A model generated the notes under the pieces. The model was not told where the DNA came from. It did not search any database and worked only from the letters and a program-made list of their open reading frames with translations. Positions 1 through 6,846 of a stretch of 64,000 nt of DNA are shown piece after piece (position 1 is the first letter of the stretch; each line of letters starts with the position of its first letter). A program made the translations under genes and the position numbers. The DNA is from an uncultured Acidaminococcus sp. (GTDB lineage: Bacteria > Bacillota > Negativicutes > Acidaminococcales > Acidaminococcaceae), in the NCBI GenBank assembly GCA_900554515.1, contig USHN01000001.1, positions 109,848 through 173,847 of the forward strand, given 5' to 3'.

Positions 1-75
1 GTTCTGAAGCAAACTCGCCAAAAATGCTTTAATTTTTCTCCCATAGTCTTTCCTTCCTTGATTGCCCTGTTCATC

Positions 76-84
76 TGATATAAT
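76..84 (+). promoter_or_regulatory. extended -10 promoter element
   Basis: TGATATAAT is a perfect extended -10 (TGnTATAAT) about 16 bases before the first gene. The same extended -10 form recurs at 978-986 and 2167-2175, suggesting a shared promoter style in this accessory segment. The -35 region is poor (TTGATT at 58-63). Confidence 0.5.
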
Positions 85-99
85 GCCAGAAGAAAGGAT

Positions 100-492
100 G
101 TGCCCAAAATAAAACGCGATTTAGATTTAATCCGTAGAATCTTATTACAAACAGAAGCCTCTGATAGTACTTCCCTTACTGCTGCCGATTTTAAAAACTT
201 ATGCAGCAATGAGGATAATCTCTATTACAATATCCATATGATGTATCAGGCTGGATTGATAGACGCCGTTGATATAAGACGCTATGATAATGTGTTCCCA
301 CAGTATCAAATCAAATGTCTGTCTAACTCAGGCTGTGAGTACCTGGATACCATTCGGAATGGATTTGTATGGAGAAAAACCAAGGCATCGCTCAAGCCCG
401 TTGGAGGTACTGCTTCAATTGAGGTAGTACAAGAGATTGCAAGGAAGATCCTTATAAAACATCTTGAGACTCATTGCACAGCCAGTTTTTGA
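100..492 (+). CDS. DUF2513-like small phage/ICE protein
   Basis: A 130-residue soluble protein starting at GTG, with AGAAAGGA directly upstream; the ATG two bases earlier is in another frame and closes at once. The start (MPKIKRDLDLIRRILL) and the GYLDTIRNG-like middle resemble DUF2513 proteins, which are common in prophages and integrative elements and have no established function. It ends in TTT TGA, where the next reading frame (464-778) overlaps by 29 bases; see the finding on a possible +1 shift. The family call is from recall of the N-terminal motif, so it is moderate. Confidence 0.6.
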   Translation: MPKIKRDLDLIRRILLQTEASDSTSLTAADFKNLCSNEDNLYYNIHMMYQAGLIDAVDIRRYDNVFPQYQIKCLSNSGCEYLDTIRNGFVWRKTKASLKPVGGTASIEVVQEIARKILIKHLETHCTASF

Positions 493-778
493 AGAGCAGG
501 TTCCCGTTGAAGATGTTCCCGATTTTACTGAAGAACAAAGCCTTCAGCTAAACCAGTGGTTTCCCTCTTTAAGTAATCGATTAGCGAAAGAAAAAGGCTT
601 AATAATACAAATCATCGTTGCCTTCCTATTTGGACTAATCAGCAACCTTCCACAGCATTTAGACGCTGTCCGTGCACATCAAGACGCCGTTCAAGCTCAT
701 CAGGATTTCCTGGACTCACAGAAGTATGCCCAGCCCGTCCAAACAAACATCCCCAGTGCTTCCGCCAAGAGAAAATAA
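464..778 (+). CDS. hypothetical membrane-segment protein or C-terminal extension of the preceding gene
   Basis: An open frame of 104 residues with an acidic start, one hydrophobic segment (around residues 46-62, IIQIIVAFLFGLI) and a tail with the repeated phrase RAHQDAVQAHQDF. Its only early start is TTG and there is no good ribosome site in front of it. It may therefore be read as a fusion to the 100-492 protein through a +1 slip at TTT TGA, or the pair may be a recent frameshift. No function recognised. Its end overlaps a convergent gene (700-945) by 79 bases. Confidence 0.5.
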   Translation: MRLIAQPVFEEQVPVEDVPDFTEEQSLQLNQWFPSLSNRLAKEKGLIIQIIVAFLFGLISNLPQHLDAVRAHQDAVQAHQDFLDSQKYAQPVQTNIPSASAKRK

Positions 779-945
779 AGCAGCGCAAAATCCCACTTCT
801 GAGTCATTATTACGAAAATGTTGATATTCAGCAGGCCATAAATTAACAGATTCGCATAGAACTCCTTTCTGGAAAGAAGCCGCTGTTCTTCAAGCTGCCG
901 CTTGAGTTCGGCGTTTTCTGTTTTCAGTCGGTCAAGTTCATTCAT
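700..945 (-). CDS. small coiled-coil and two-TM membrane protein
   Basis: An 81-residue protein preceded on the minus strand by a strong AGGGGGG ribosome site about 8 bases before ATG. The first 28 residues are a charged helix with heptad-like spacing (LKTENAELKRQLEEQ). Two hydrophobic stretches follow (about 31-46 and 52-71). It looks like a phage-type small membrane protein; I do not recognise a family. It is divergent from the gene at 1012 and overlaps the end of the open frame at 464-778. Confidence 0.6.
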   Translation of the reverse strand: MNELDRLKTENAELKRQLEEQRLLSRKEFYANLLIYGLLNINIFVIMTQKWDFALLYFLLAEALGMFVWTGWAYFCESRKS

Positions 946-977
946 AAGTTAATCCCCCCTTAGTTTGACCCCATTTC

Positions 978-986
978 TGATATAAT
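978..986 (+). promoter_or_regulatory. extended -10 promoter element
   Basis: TGATATAAT lies 25 bases before the start of the gene at 1012. A TTGACC is present at 965-970, but only 10 bases upstream, too close for a normal -35, so the extended -10 probably carries the promoter. Confidence 0.45.
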
Positions 987-1011
987 TGAAAGCAAGAAAG
1001 GAGGTGATATT

Positions 1012-1455
1012 ATGGAAAAGACTTTGCTGGATGTTTTAAAAAACCGAATTGATACTAAAACCGGTGTGATTACAACTTTAGCGCTCACGTTGAAAACATT
1101 TAAAAGCGCCACCCCTGAATCAAAGGCCCCTTTTTCTTTAGACGGCAATAGGTTAATCATCATTACAAATTTTGCAAGCATCGCTTGCGAACTGATTACT
1201 CCGAACGATGATGTAAAAGAGTTTTCAAACGCACAAGTCATTTTCAAAGCAGCCATGGCATCTACAGATAAAATTTATGAAACTTTATCCCCAGATGCTC
1301 TCGTCATTAGCAATTCCAAAACATTGCTTCTAAAAAATGCTCAGGTTGTCCCGTTTGCGAGCCCTCAACAAACTCTGAATTATGAAGTCCTTGCAATCTT
1401 CACCGATCAGATTGTTGGCGTTACCATCGGAAACTTTAATCGAAATCCTGACTGA
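1012..1455 (+). CDS. hypothetical protein
   Basis: A 147-residue soluble protein with a textbook ribosome site (AAAGGAGGTGAT) ending six bases before ATG. There is no signal peptide, and hydrophobicity is modest (IIIITNFASIACELI around residue 50). The first half has many Thr/Lys residues and the second half beta-like segments (LEVLAIFTDQIVGVTIG). I do not recognise the family. It is a single gene between an extended -10 promoter and a strong terminator, typical of accessory cargo in an integrative element. Confidence 0.65.
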   Translation: MEKTLLDVLKNRIDTKTGVITTLALTLKTFKSATPESKAPFSLDGNRLIIITNFASIACELITPNDDVKEFSNAQVIFKAAMASTDKIYETLSPDALVISNSKTLLLKNAQVVPFASPQQTLNYEVLAIFTDQIVGVTIGNFNRNPD

Positions 1456-1463
1456 ATAACCCT

Positions 1464-1499
1464 TAGGGTCTTTTGCTCCCAGCAGAAGACCTTTTTTTT
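1464..1499 (+). terminator. Rho-independent terminator
   Basis: Arms AGGGTCTTTTGCT and AGCAGAAGACCT pair with G-U wobbles around a three-base loop and are followed by eight T residues. It closes the gene at 1012-1455. Confidence 0.85.
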
Positions 1500-1542
1500 G
1501 TTTCCGCTTCTTCATTCCATTTCTCCCTTCATCTTCATCTGA

Positions 1543-1711
1543 GTTAGGCGCTAGCACGATATGACAATGGGTATCGGGGCTAACGCTTGGGCATGCTATG
1601 ACAATAGGTACCGGGACTAACGCTTGGCACACTATGACAATAGGTACCGGGGCTAACGCTTGGGCATGCTATGACAATAGGTACCGGGACTAACGCTTGG
1701 CATGCTATGGG
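1543..1711. repeat. 36/37-bp tandem repeat, about 4.5 copies
   Basis: Copies starting with ATGACAAT lie at 1561, 1598, 1634 and 1671 (spacing 37, 36, 37), with a partial copy before and after. Each contains the 6-bp palindromes GGTACC (GGTATC in the first) and, in most, GCATGC. One base (an extra G in TTGGGCA) separates 36- and 37-bp forms, so the number and type of units change the reading frame of the small minus-strand gene that runs into the array. Confidence 0.9.
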
Positions 1712-1805
1712 TATGAGCCGTAGGCTTTGAGTACATTGGCCGGTTTTCTATTTCTTTTAGAAAATCGGCTATTTCTTTTGGCATTCCATTAATTTTCACT
1801 TCCAT
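1653..1805 (-). CDS. 50-residue small ORF ending inside the tandem repeat
   Basis: The minus strand has AAGGAGA seven bases before ATG, then a 50-codon frame starting MEVKINGMPKEIADFLKEIE. The charged amphipathic N-terminus resembles small phage proteins. From about residue 34 the frame enters the 36-bp repeat (SMPSVSPGTYCH) and stops in the second unit because that copy has one additional base. If units were all 36 bp the protein would run on. It lies 65 bases downstream of the Xre gene (1871-2068), probably on the same transcript. Function unknown; the strong ribosome site is the main support. Confidence 0.6.
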   Translation of the reverse strand: MEVKINGMPKEIADFLKEIENRPMYSKPTAHTHSMPSVSPGTYCHSMPKR

Positions 1806-1834
1806 GATTTTCTCCTTGCACCTTCAGGCTCTTA

Positions 1835-1857
1835 ATTATTTCTATTTTAGAAATAAT
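1835..1857. promoter_or_regulatory. perfect palindromic operator candidate
   Basis: ATTATTTCTA and TAGAAATAAT are perfect inverted arms separated by TTT. The core half-site TAGAAATA recurs at 2108, 2125 (inverted), 2150 (one mismatch, inverted) and 2189 in the regulator intergenic region, which suggests an operator for one of the two Xre proteins beside it. Confidence 0.65.
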
Positions 1858-1870
1858 GTTGGTAAAAAAA

Positions 1871-2068
1871 TTAACAATATAAATCCTTAATTTCACAGTT
1901 AAAAGCATGTGCCAAAATTGGGAGCATACCTGCTCTGAATTCTCTTTTCCCTTTTTCATAGTTGCAGTAGGCAGGTGCCGATTGGAATCCCAAAAGTTCA
2001 GCCATATTTTGCATCGTTAGTCCTTTTTCTTTGCGTTTCTTTTCGACAAACGAAAGGTTCATTTTCAT
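1871..2068 (-). CDS. Xre-family helix-turn-helix regulator (Cro-like)
   Basis: A 65-residue single-domain HTH_3 protein. The helix-turn-helix reads LTMQNMAELLGFQSAPAYCN with the following YEKGKREF recognition end, and the protein finishes with the usual tail (ILAHAFNCEIKDLYC). AGGGGGG precedes the ATG at 2068. It is divergent from the ImmR-like gene at 2208, an arrangement typical of lysogeny/ICE switches, and would act on the palindromic sites between them. Which of the two represses which promoter cannot be read from sequence. Confidence 0.85.
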   Translation of the reverse strand: MKMNLSFVEKKRKEKGLTMQNMAELLGFQSAPAYCNYEKGKREFRAGMLPILAHAFNCEIKDLYC

Positions 2069-2107
2069 TTTGTTACCCCCCTTTGCTTTATTATAATATT
2101 TATGTTT

Positions 2108-2196
2108 TAGAAATACAAGTCTTTTATTTCTATTTTGTTAAATTTTATATATTTCTGTTTTGTTAATGGTATAATTTCATTAACACTATAGAAATA
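2108..2196. promoter_or_regulatory. regulator intergenic operator cluster and promoter
   Basis: Half-sites TAGAAATA (2108-2115), TATTTCTA (2125-2132), TATTTCTG (2150-2157) and TAGAAATA (2189-2196) surround an extended -10 TGGTATAAT (2167-2175) that drives the ImmR-like gene. The last half-site lies between the -10 and the ribosome site, positioned for autorepression. Confidence 0.6.
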
Positions 2197-2207
2197 GGAG
2201 GTGTAAC

Positions 2208-2573
2208 ATGAACATTGGTCAAAGAATTGTCGAATTGCGTGAACGTTCCGGTCTCAAGCAATACGAACTTGCCCAAAAAGCAAATATGAATCCAGCTGTT
2301 TTAAATAGAATTGAATCAGGGAAACGGCCCGCTCGTGATGATGAAATAAAAACAATTGCTCGCATTTTCCATGTTTCTACAGATTACTTGCTAGGTAATT
2401 CCGATGCTGGTGGATATTATCTAAACCCTGATACTGCCCGCTTGGCCCAAGAAATCCATGACAACCCCCAATATAAAGTCCTTTTCGATGCCACAAAGCA
2501 TTTAAATCCGGAATCCATCAAGGAGGTTATGAAGTTTATCGATTACCAGAAATCTAAAGAAGGCGTTGATTAA
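2208..2573 (+). CDS. Xre/ImmR-like immunity repressor
   Basis: A 121-residue protein with an N-terminal HTH_3 domain (residues 3-60; LKQYELAQKANMNPAVLNRI and YLLGNSD) and a short C-terminal helical tail. ATAGGAGGTG precedes ATG. It is followed one base later by a small HExxH protein, matching the immR-immA arrangement of ICEBs1-like elements, where the repressor is cleaved by the peptidase to release the element. The element-control role is inferred from that arrangement. Confidence 0.8.
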   Translation: MNIGQRIVELRERSGLKQYELAQKANMNPAVLNRIESGKRPARDDEIKTIARIFHVSTDYLLGNSDAGGYYLNPDTARLAQEIHDNPQYKVLFDATKHLNPESIKEVMKFIDYQKSKEGVD

Positions 2574-2574
2574 A

Positions 2575-2796
2575 ATGAGCAAACCAATGAGAACTGTCCT
2601 TCTGCCATTGCCATATGATATCCGGAGCTTCGTTCGCGAAGATGAAAATGGTGAACCAACTTGTTACCTCAACTCCCGTCTCAGTTACGAGATGAACAAA
2701 AAGTCTTTTGAACATGAAGAAGAACATGAAAAGCATAATGATTTGAATCGTGAACTTACTGTAACCCAGTTGGAAGTTGAAAGGCACAAGAAATAA
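2575..2796 (+). CDS. short ImmA/IrrE-like metallopeptidase
   Basis: A 73-residue protein starting at the ATG one base after the repressor stop. It begins with LLPLPYDIRSFVRED, then CYLNSRLSYEMNKKSFEHEEEHEKHND, in which HEEEH fits the HExxH zinc-peptidase motif seen in phage ImmA-like proteins. It is far shorter than typical ImmA (about 120-170 residues), with little sequence after the zinc helix, so the third ligand is uncertain. Translational coupling to the repressor supports a role in relieving repression; whether it is active is unknown. Confidence 0.65.
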   Translation: MSKPMRTVLLPLPYDIRSFVREDENGEPTCYLNSRLSYEMNKKSFEHEEEHEKHNDLNRELTVTQLEVERHKK

Positions 2797-2901
2797 AAGC
2801 TGTTGTAATATTTTGGGTAGAGTTAAGTAAAATAGGATAAGATAAGATAACTCTAAGAAGGTGATTTTACGCACTTTTCGCCAATTTATAAGCAAAAGCT
2901 A

Positions 2902-4671
2902 TTGTATGCTACAAAAATGTTTTTGCTGATACTTCTTTTTAGTTTTGCTATTTTTATGTCTTGCTTTCAGTCTCCTTTATATCCTATGCACCGAATCACC
3001 CTGCTCCGTCTCATCCGCAGCGGTGTATTTCTATATGGGTCTCTGATTCTTGTCCATTTCTTGTTTCCAGAGAGTAGAGAACAGCAACGCAGAGAAAGGA
3101 TAGCGGGTTTCATCGCCCTCCTCTGGTTACTTCCCTATGGTCTGGTTTTTTCTCAACTTCCAGTTCTTTTCCAAAATGATATTGGTAACTACTTTATTTT
3201 TCCTTCCGTTTTGTTTGCCTCCACTGTTGTTTTTCTGGAATTGGCATCCCACAGTAAAAAAGCCCGTAAGCCTCTTTGCTCCCTTTATACCCTTTTGCTG
3301 TTTCTGCTAGAACTGTCCGGCCTGGCCTATTGTTTTTATTTTTTCCATTACGGAAAACCCCTGGATGAAATTGCTCTGTTGTCCATTCTGGCCACCACTC
3401 CCCGGGAAGCTTGCAACTATCTCAGTTCCATTTTCAGTCTGCCCTTATTGGCTGGTGTCCTCTCGGGACTCACTGCCGGGTTTCTGCTGCTGTTCCACGA
3501 GGTTGAATCAAGCTGCCGCATTTCTTGTATTTCAGAGCTGAAAGGCAAAAAATGGACGATTTTATCCCTGCTGCTTTTGTACTTCTTCGGTAACTATCTG
3601 ACTTCCATTTTCCCTGCAGACAGGTTTCTACACCTATACCGGGAGAATGGTCCCCTCCAGGCCTTTAGAAATCTGCGCCAGAATCTGCCCCGGAATGCTC
3701 GTGCCCTGAAATTGGAGGCCCCAGCCTCCCAGCTTCCTGGCTCTATTATCCTGGTACTGGGAGAAAGTGCCTGCCGGGACGATATGTCTGCTTTTGCTGA
3801 TACACCAGAAAATACCACCCCTTGGGAAAAATCCCGCCGGCAGGATCAGTGTTTCTTCTTTTATCCCCATGCCTATTCCAATTTCCCTAACACCGTTATG
3901 GCTATAACTCAGGCCCTTACCAGTGCTAATCAATACAATCGGAAGCCCCTGAAATATTCAGTGGATATTATGACCCTGGCAAAAAAAGCCGGCTATGAAA
4001 CCTATTGGATTTCCACTCAGGAGCAGAGTAGCGTTTCTGATGCGGGAATTACCGTCATTGCCCAGCAGGCTGACCACCAGGAATGGTTGCAGGAGCCGGA
4101 TGAAGATATTCTGGAGCCGCTTTCCCGGATTCCTGCGGGAAAAAAGAATTTTATCGTCTTGCACCTTATGGGTAGCCATTTTCGCTATGACTACCGAGTT
4201 CCCCAGGCCTATGTAGAAAAGCAGCATTGGGCCGACGTGGATAAACGGGAAAAGGCCCTTTGGTATCGTCGTTCTCTCCATTACACCGATTTTGTACTGA
4301 AGGGCATTTTTGAAGAAACCAAAAGCCTGCCTCTCCAGGCCATGATTTACGTATCCGATCATGGAGAAGATATGGAACTGACCCATACAGCTTCTCCCTT
4401 CCAATATGACATGGTTCGGATTCCGCTGTGGATTTATCTTTCTCCTTCTTATCAGCAGGCTTATCCACAAGTAAGCCAACAACTCCGGGCCCATGAAAAT
4501 GCCATTTTCACCAATGATCTGCTTTTCGATACCCTTTCTGGCATCCTTCGTGCCCCGTCTAACTTTTACTGCCGGCAGTGCGACTTAACCAGTCCTGACT
4601 ACAATATTACTCGTGACAATGCCTTAACACTGCATGGGAAAAGAAGGATTGCTAATGATCCCCGATCATAG
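2902..4671 (+). CDS. phosphoethanolamine transferase (sulfatase-fold, EptA/CptA/OpgE-like)
   Basis: A 589-residue inner-membrane enzyme. About seven hydrophobic segments fill residues 5-240 and a periplasmic alkaline-phosphatase/sulfatase-like domain fills 270-560. Visible catalytic elements are GES at 287-289 (Glu288, metal), Thr331 in FPNTVMAIT (expected phosphoryl-accepting nucleophile) and Asp486-His487 in SDHGED. Glu-to-Thr spacing is close to that of EptA. The family moves phosphoethanolamine from phosphatidylethanolamine to lipid A, LPS core or glycans. The start is TTG 2902 or ATG 2917; neither has a good ribosome site. It sits among accessory genes, so it may be mobile cargo. The exact acceptor cannot be read. 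Confidence 0.85.
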   Translation: MYATKMFLLILLFSFAIFMSCFQSPLYPMHRITLLRLIRSGVFLYGSLILVHFLFPESREQQRRERIAGFIALLWLLPYGLVFSQLPVLFQNDIGNYFIFPSVLFASTVVFLELASHSKKARKPLCSLYTLLLFLLELSGLAYCFYFFHYGKPLDEIALLSILATTPREACNYLSSIFSLPLLAGVLSGLTAGFLLLFHEVESSCRISCISELKGKKWTILSLLLLYFFGNYLTSIFPADRFLHLYRENGPLQAFRNLRQNLPRNARALKLEAPASQLPGSIILVLGESACRDDMSAFADTPENTTPWEKSRRQDQCFFFYPHAYSNFPNTVMAITQALTSANQYNRKPLKYSVDIMTLAKKAGYETYWISTQEQSSVSDAGITVIAQQADHQEWLQEPDEDILEPLSRIPAGKKNFIVLHLMGSHFRYDYRVPQAYVEKQHWADVDKREKALWYRRSLHYTDFVLKGIFEETKSLPLQAMIYVSDHGEDMELTHTASPFQYDMVRIPLWIYLSPSYQQAYPQVSQQLRAHENAIFTNDLLFDTLSGILRAPSNFYCRQCDLTSPDYNITRDNALTLHGKRRIANDPRS

Positions 4672-4749
4672 ATGTTCCTGAAGTTCAATAAAGTTTACTC
4701 TCTCCAGAGAAGAAATTCTGGGGATAAAAAATAAATGGAGGCGTTTACT

Positions 4750-4956
4750 ATGAAGAAGATTGCTTTACTTACCGCATTGTTGGTTACTCTTTGTTCTACT
4801 GCTCTTGCCTATGTAGGCAACTCTGCCAGCCACAAGTTCCATTACGAAGGATGCAGAGCAGAGCAAAGAATCCGTGCAGATCATCGTGTTCACTTCGACA
4901 CCCGTGAAGAAGCTATTGATGCAGGATACACTCCTTGTGGGATTTGCCGGCCATAA
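4750..4956 (+). CDS. small exported Cys-rich (Ada-type zinc-binding-like) protein
   Basis: A 68-residue protein. The real start is ATG 4750, since GGAGG at 4738-4742 is its ribosome site and lies inside a longer frame opening at 4735. Residues 1-19 form a signal peptide (LLTALLVTLCSTALA). The mature part reads YVGNSASHKFHYEGC, then a turn and PCGICRP: the Cys/His pattern of the small metal-binding module found at the ends of secreted nucleases and in Ada. It probably binds Zn in the periplasm or outside the cell. No partner gene is evident. Confidence 0.65.
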   Translation: MKKIALLTALLVTLCSTALAYVGNSASHKFHYEGCRAEQRIRADHRVHFDTREEAIDAGYTPCGICRP

Positions 4957-5000
4957 TTCATCGTCTAAGACCTGTTGGTGAAAGGAAACGTAATTAAGCC

Positions 5001-5993
5001 ATGGACAACATCATTATTTACAATACAGAAGATGGGCAATCTAACGTCCGCTTGTATGCAAAAGACGGAACAGTGTGGCTTACCCAAGCTCAAATCGCCG
5101 AGCTTTTTCAAAAAAACATATCTACCATTTCTCGCCATCTTGCTGCCATTTTCGATGAAAATGAGCTAGAACAGGAAAGCAATTTGCGTTTTATGCAAAT
5201 TGCAAATTCCGACAAACCAGTTGCTTTTTACAGCCTATCAGCCATTCTTGCTGTTGGCTTTCGAGTACATTCTCCGCGTGGGACTCAGTTCCGGCGTTGG
5301 GCAAATACAACACTGAAAGAATATATGCAAAAAGGCTTTGTCATTGACGATGACCGACTAAAGAACCCAGATGGTCGCCCAGATTACTTCGATGAACTGC
5401 TGGAACGGATCCGTGATATTCGAGCCAGTGAAAAAAGGTTCTATCAAAAGCTGCGTGACCTCTTTGCTCTTTCCTCTGACTATGATAAAACAGATAAGTC
5501 CACTCTACAATTCTTTTCAGAAACACAAAACAAACTTATCTATGGAGTCACCGGCAAGACGGCTGCTGATTTAATCATCGACCGCGCCAGTCCTCAAAAA
5601 ACTAACATGGCTCTCACTTCGTGGAGTGGGACCATTGTCCGCAAAAGAGACATTGTTGTTGCCAAGAATTATCTTTCAAAAGATGAAATTGATTCATTAA
5701 ACCGACTGGTAACCATTTTCTTGGAAAGTGCGGAATTACGTGTGAAGATGCGAAAGGACCTAACGCTTGATTATTGGCATCAAGCAGTAAATAAATTGCT
5801 ATCTGATCATGATATTCCTATCCTTCACGATCGTGGTCGTCATTCTCACCGTGAAATGTTAAAGCTTATGGATACGGCTTATGCTGCCTTTGATGCAAGA
5901 AGGAAACAAGAAGAGGCCAAACAGGCTGATCAAGATGATTTGGCGGAACTGGAAAGCGAAATTTCTACTATCCAATCTCGTAAGAAAAATTAA
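5001..5993 (+). CDS. rhuM: RhuM family protein
   Basis: A 330-residue RhuM/YdhU-type protein. Residues 20-60 (VWLTQAQIAELFQKNISTIS) look like a winged-helix DNA-binding segment. The conserved RhuM body follows (FRRWANTTLKEYMQKGFVIDD; LKNPDGRPDYFDELLERIRDIRASEKRFYQK). The tail from 295 is charged and helical. RhuM proteins are widespread on pathogenicity islands, prophages and restriction-modification islands; the molecular activity is unproven. The ribosome site (AAAGGAAA) is rather far, about 14 bases from ATG. It sits between an exported protein and a small unknown gene in the integrative segment. Confidence 0.88.
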   Translation: MDNIIIYNTEDGQSNVRLYAKDGTVWLTQAQIAELFQKNISTISRHLAAIFDENELEQESNLRFMQIANSDKPVAFYSLSAILAVGFRVHSPRGTQFRRWANTTLKEYMQKGFVIDDDRLKNPDGRPDYFDELLERIRDIRASEKRFYQKLRDLFALSSDYDKTDKSTLQFFSETQNKLIYGVTGKTAADLIIDRASPQKTNMALTSWSGTIVRKRDIVVAKNYLSKDEIDSLNRLVTIFLESAELRVKMRKDLTLDYWHQAVNKLLSDHDIPILHDRGRHSHREMLKLMDTAYAAFDARRKQEEAKQADQDDLAELESEISTIQSRKKN

Positions 5994-6077
5994 AAAGGCC
6001 ATCCGGTACTGCACAATACCGACAAGGGGAAAGCACCACCCTACAAAAGGAGATTATTTCACGAGGAGGATATTCCA

Positions 6078-6299
6078 ATGCATGCTTATTACTTTAAATC
6101 TAGTGTGGGTGTTTTTAAGATTTTTCCATTTAGAGGCAACTTTTGGCTAGAGATAGATAGAAGTATGTACAGCGCTTATATATCTCCTGAAGAAGCAGCC
6201 ATCGATGTTTACATGCACACCACTGGCCATAATGGTTGGGACAAGTTAAAGGGCATTGAAGATGCCCCTGAAGATTTGTCTGGTTGGAGATATTTATAA
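6078..6299 (+). CDS. hypothetical small protein
   Basis: A 73-residue protein with a good ribosome site (GAGGAGG, 9 bases before ATG). It is rich in aromatic residues (HAYYFKSSVGVFKIFPFRGNFWLEID) and ends DLSGWRYL. No signal peptide or membrane helix. No family recognised. It follows rhuM by 84 bases and is closed by a double hairpin at 6353-6425. Confidence 0.6.
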   Translation: MHAYYFKSSVGVFKIFPFRGNFWLEIDRSMYSAYISPEEAAIDVYMHTTGHNGWDKLKGIEDAPEDLSGWRYL

Positions 6300-6352
6300 A
6301 GATATGCTAGGTGTAGAATGCCATAGTGGAAAGAAGGAATAGAATATAAAAA

Positions 6353-6425
6353 TTCCTGCTGGCAAGGTTCGCGGTCGCCAGCAGGGAAAACGTAATCTCA
6401 GGCCGGTAAGAGAGATTACGTTTTT
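6353..6425 (+). terminator. tandem hairpins ending in a T-tract
   Basis: The first stem CCTGCTGGC / GCCAGCAGG spans 6355-6385 and the second ACGTAATCTC / GAGATTACGT spans 6390-6421, followed by TTTTT. The second is a good bidirectional terminator between the 6078-6299 gene and the leftward gene ending at 6452. A similar two-hairpin arrangement recurs at 6719-6790. Confidence 0.75.
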
Positions 6426-6451
6426 ATTTTATCATACAATTTCTTTTACTG

Positions 6452-6670
6452 CTATAAAAAATGATTTCCTTGTTCGTTGCTATCTCTTTCCAACGCCTCA
6501 CGAAGAACTTTCCCTGTCATTTTCCACGCCCGTCCTGTTATTTTGCTAGCTCTATTAGTGATTCCTTTTGAATCCGTTGAACAAACAGGGCCACTATTGA
6601 CAGAGGGAAAAATCGTAAATGTCGAAAGCCCGCATAGAAGCATATTAGACCACTTCAATAATTTTTTCAT
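6452..6670 (-). CDS. small exported or membrane-anchored hypothetical protein
   Basis: A 72-residue protein starting with a signal-like sequence (MKKLLKWSNMLLCGLSTFTI) and a possible lipobox-like Cys13 context, then a short Ser/Thr-rich mature part and a basic helix (TGRAWKMTGKVLREALERD). AGGA lies about 12 bases before ATG. A 131-residue frame covers the same DNA on the plus strand, but it has no ribosome site and would run through the two hairpins, so I prefer this strand. Function unknown. Confidence 0.5.
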   Translation of the reverse strand: MKKLLKWSNMLLCGLSTFTIFPSVNSGPVCSTDSKGITNRASKITGRAWKMTGKVLREALERDSNEQGNHFL

Positions 6671-6718
6671 TACTTATACATCCTATCCCAACCTGGGCAA
6701 GATTTTTAAAACAAAGGA

Positions 6719-6790
6719 CCCTGCCAGCACTGCGGTAACTGGCAGGGGGGAGAAAGATTGTAAGTCTACCTGTCCAAAGGAAACTTACAA
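6719..6790 (+). other. paired hairpins upstream of the integrase
   Basis: CCCTGCCAG / CTGGCAGGG (6719-6747) is followed by TTGTAAGT / ACTTACAA (6758-6790). The layout matches 6355-6421: a GC hairpin, a short A-rich spacer, then a hairpin containing GTAA. No T-tract follows here. It could be part of attP arm structure, a leader of int, or a duplicated RNA element. Confidence 0.45.
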
Positions 6791-6846
6791 AGCAAGTATA
6801 TCACGAAAATTCTTTTTTATCCATCAAAAAGAAGGAGGACTTTTAT

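Noticed and set aside
1543..1711. CRISPR array
   Set aside because: The 36-bp units are directly joined with no variable spacers and no cas genes nearby.
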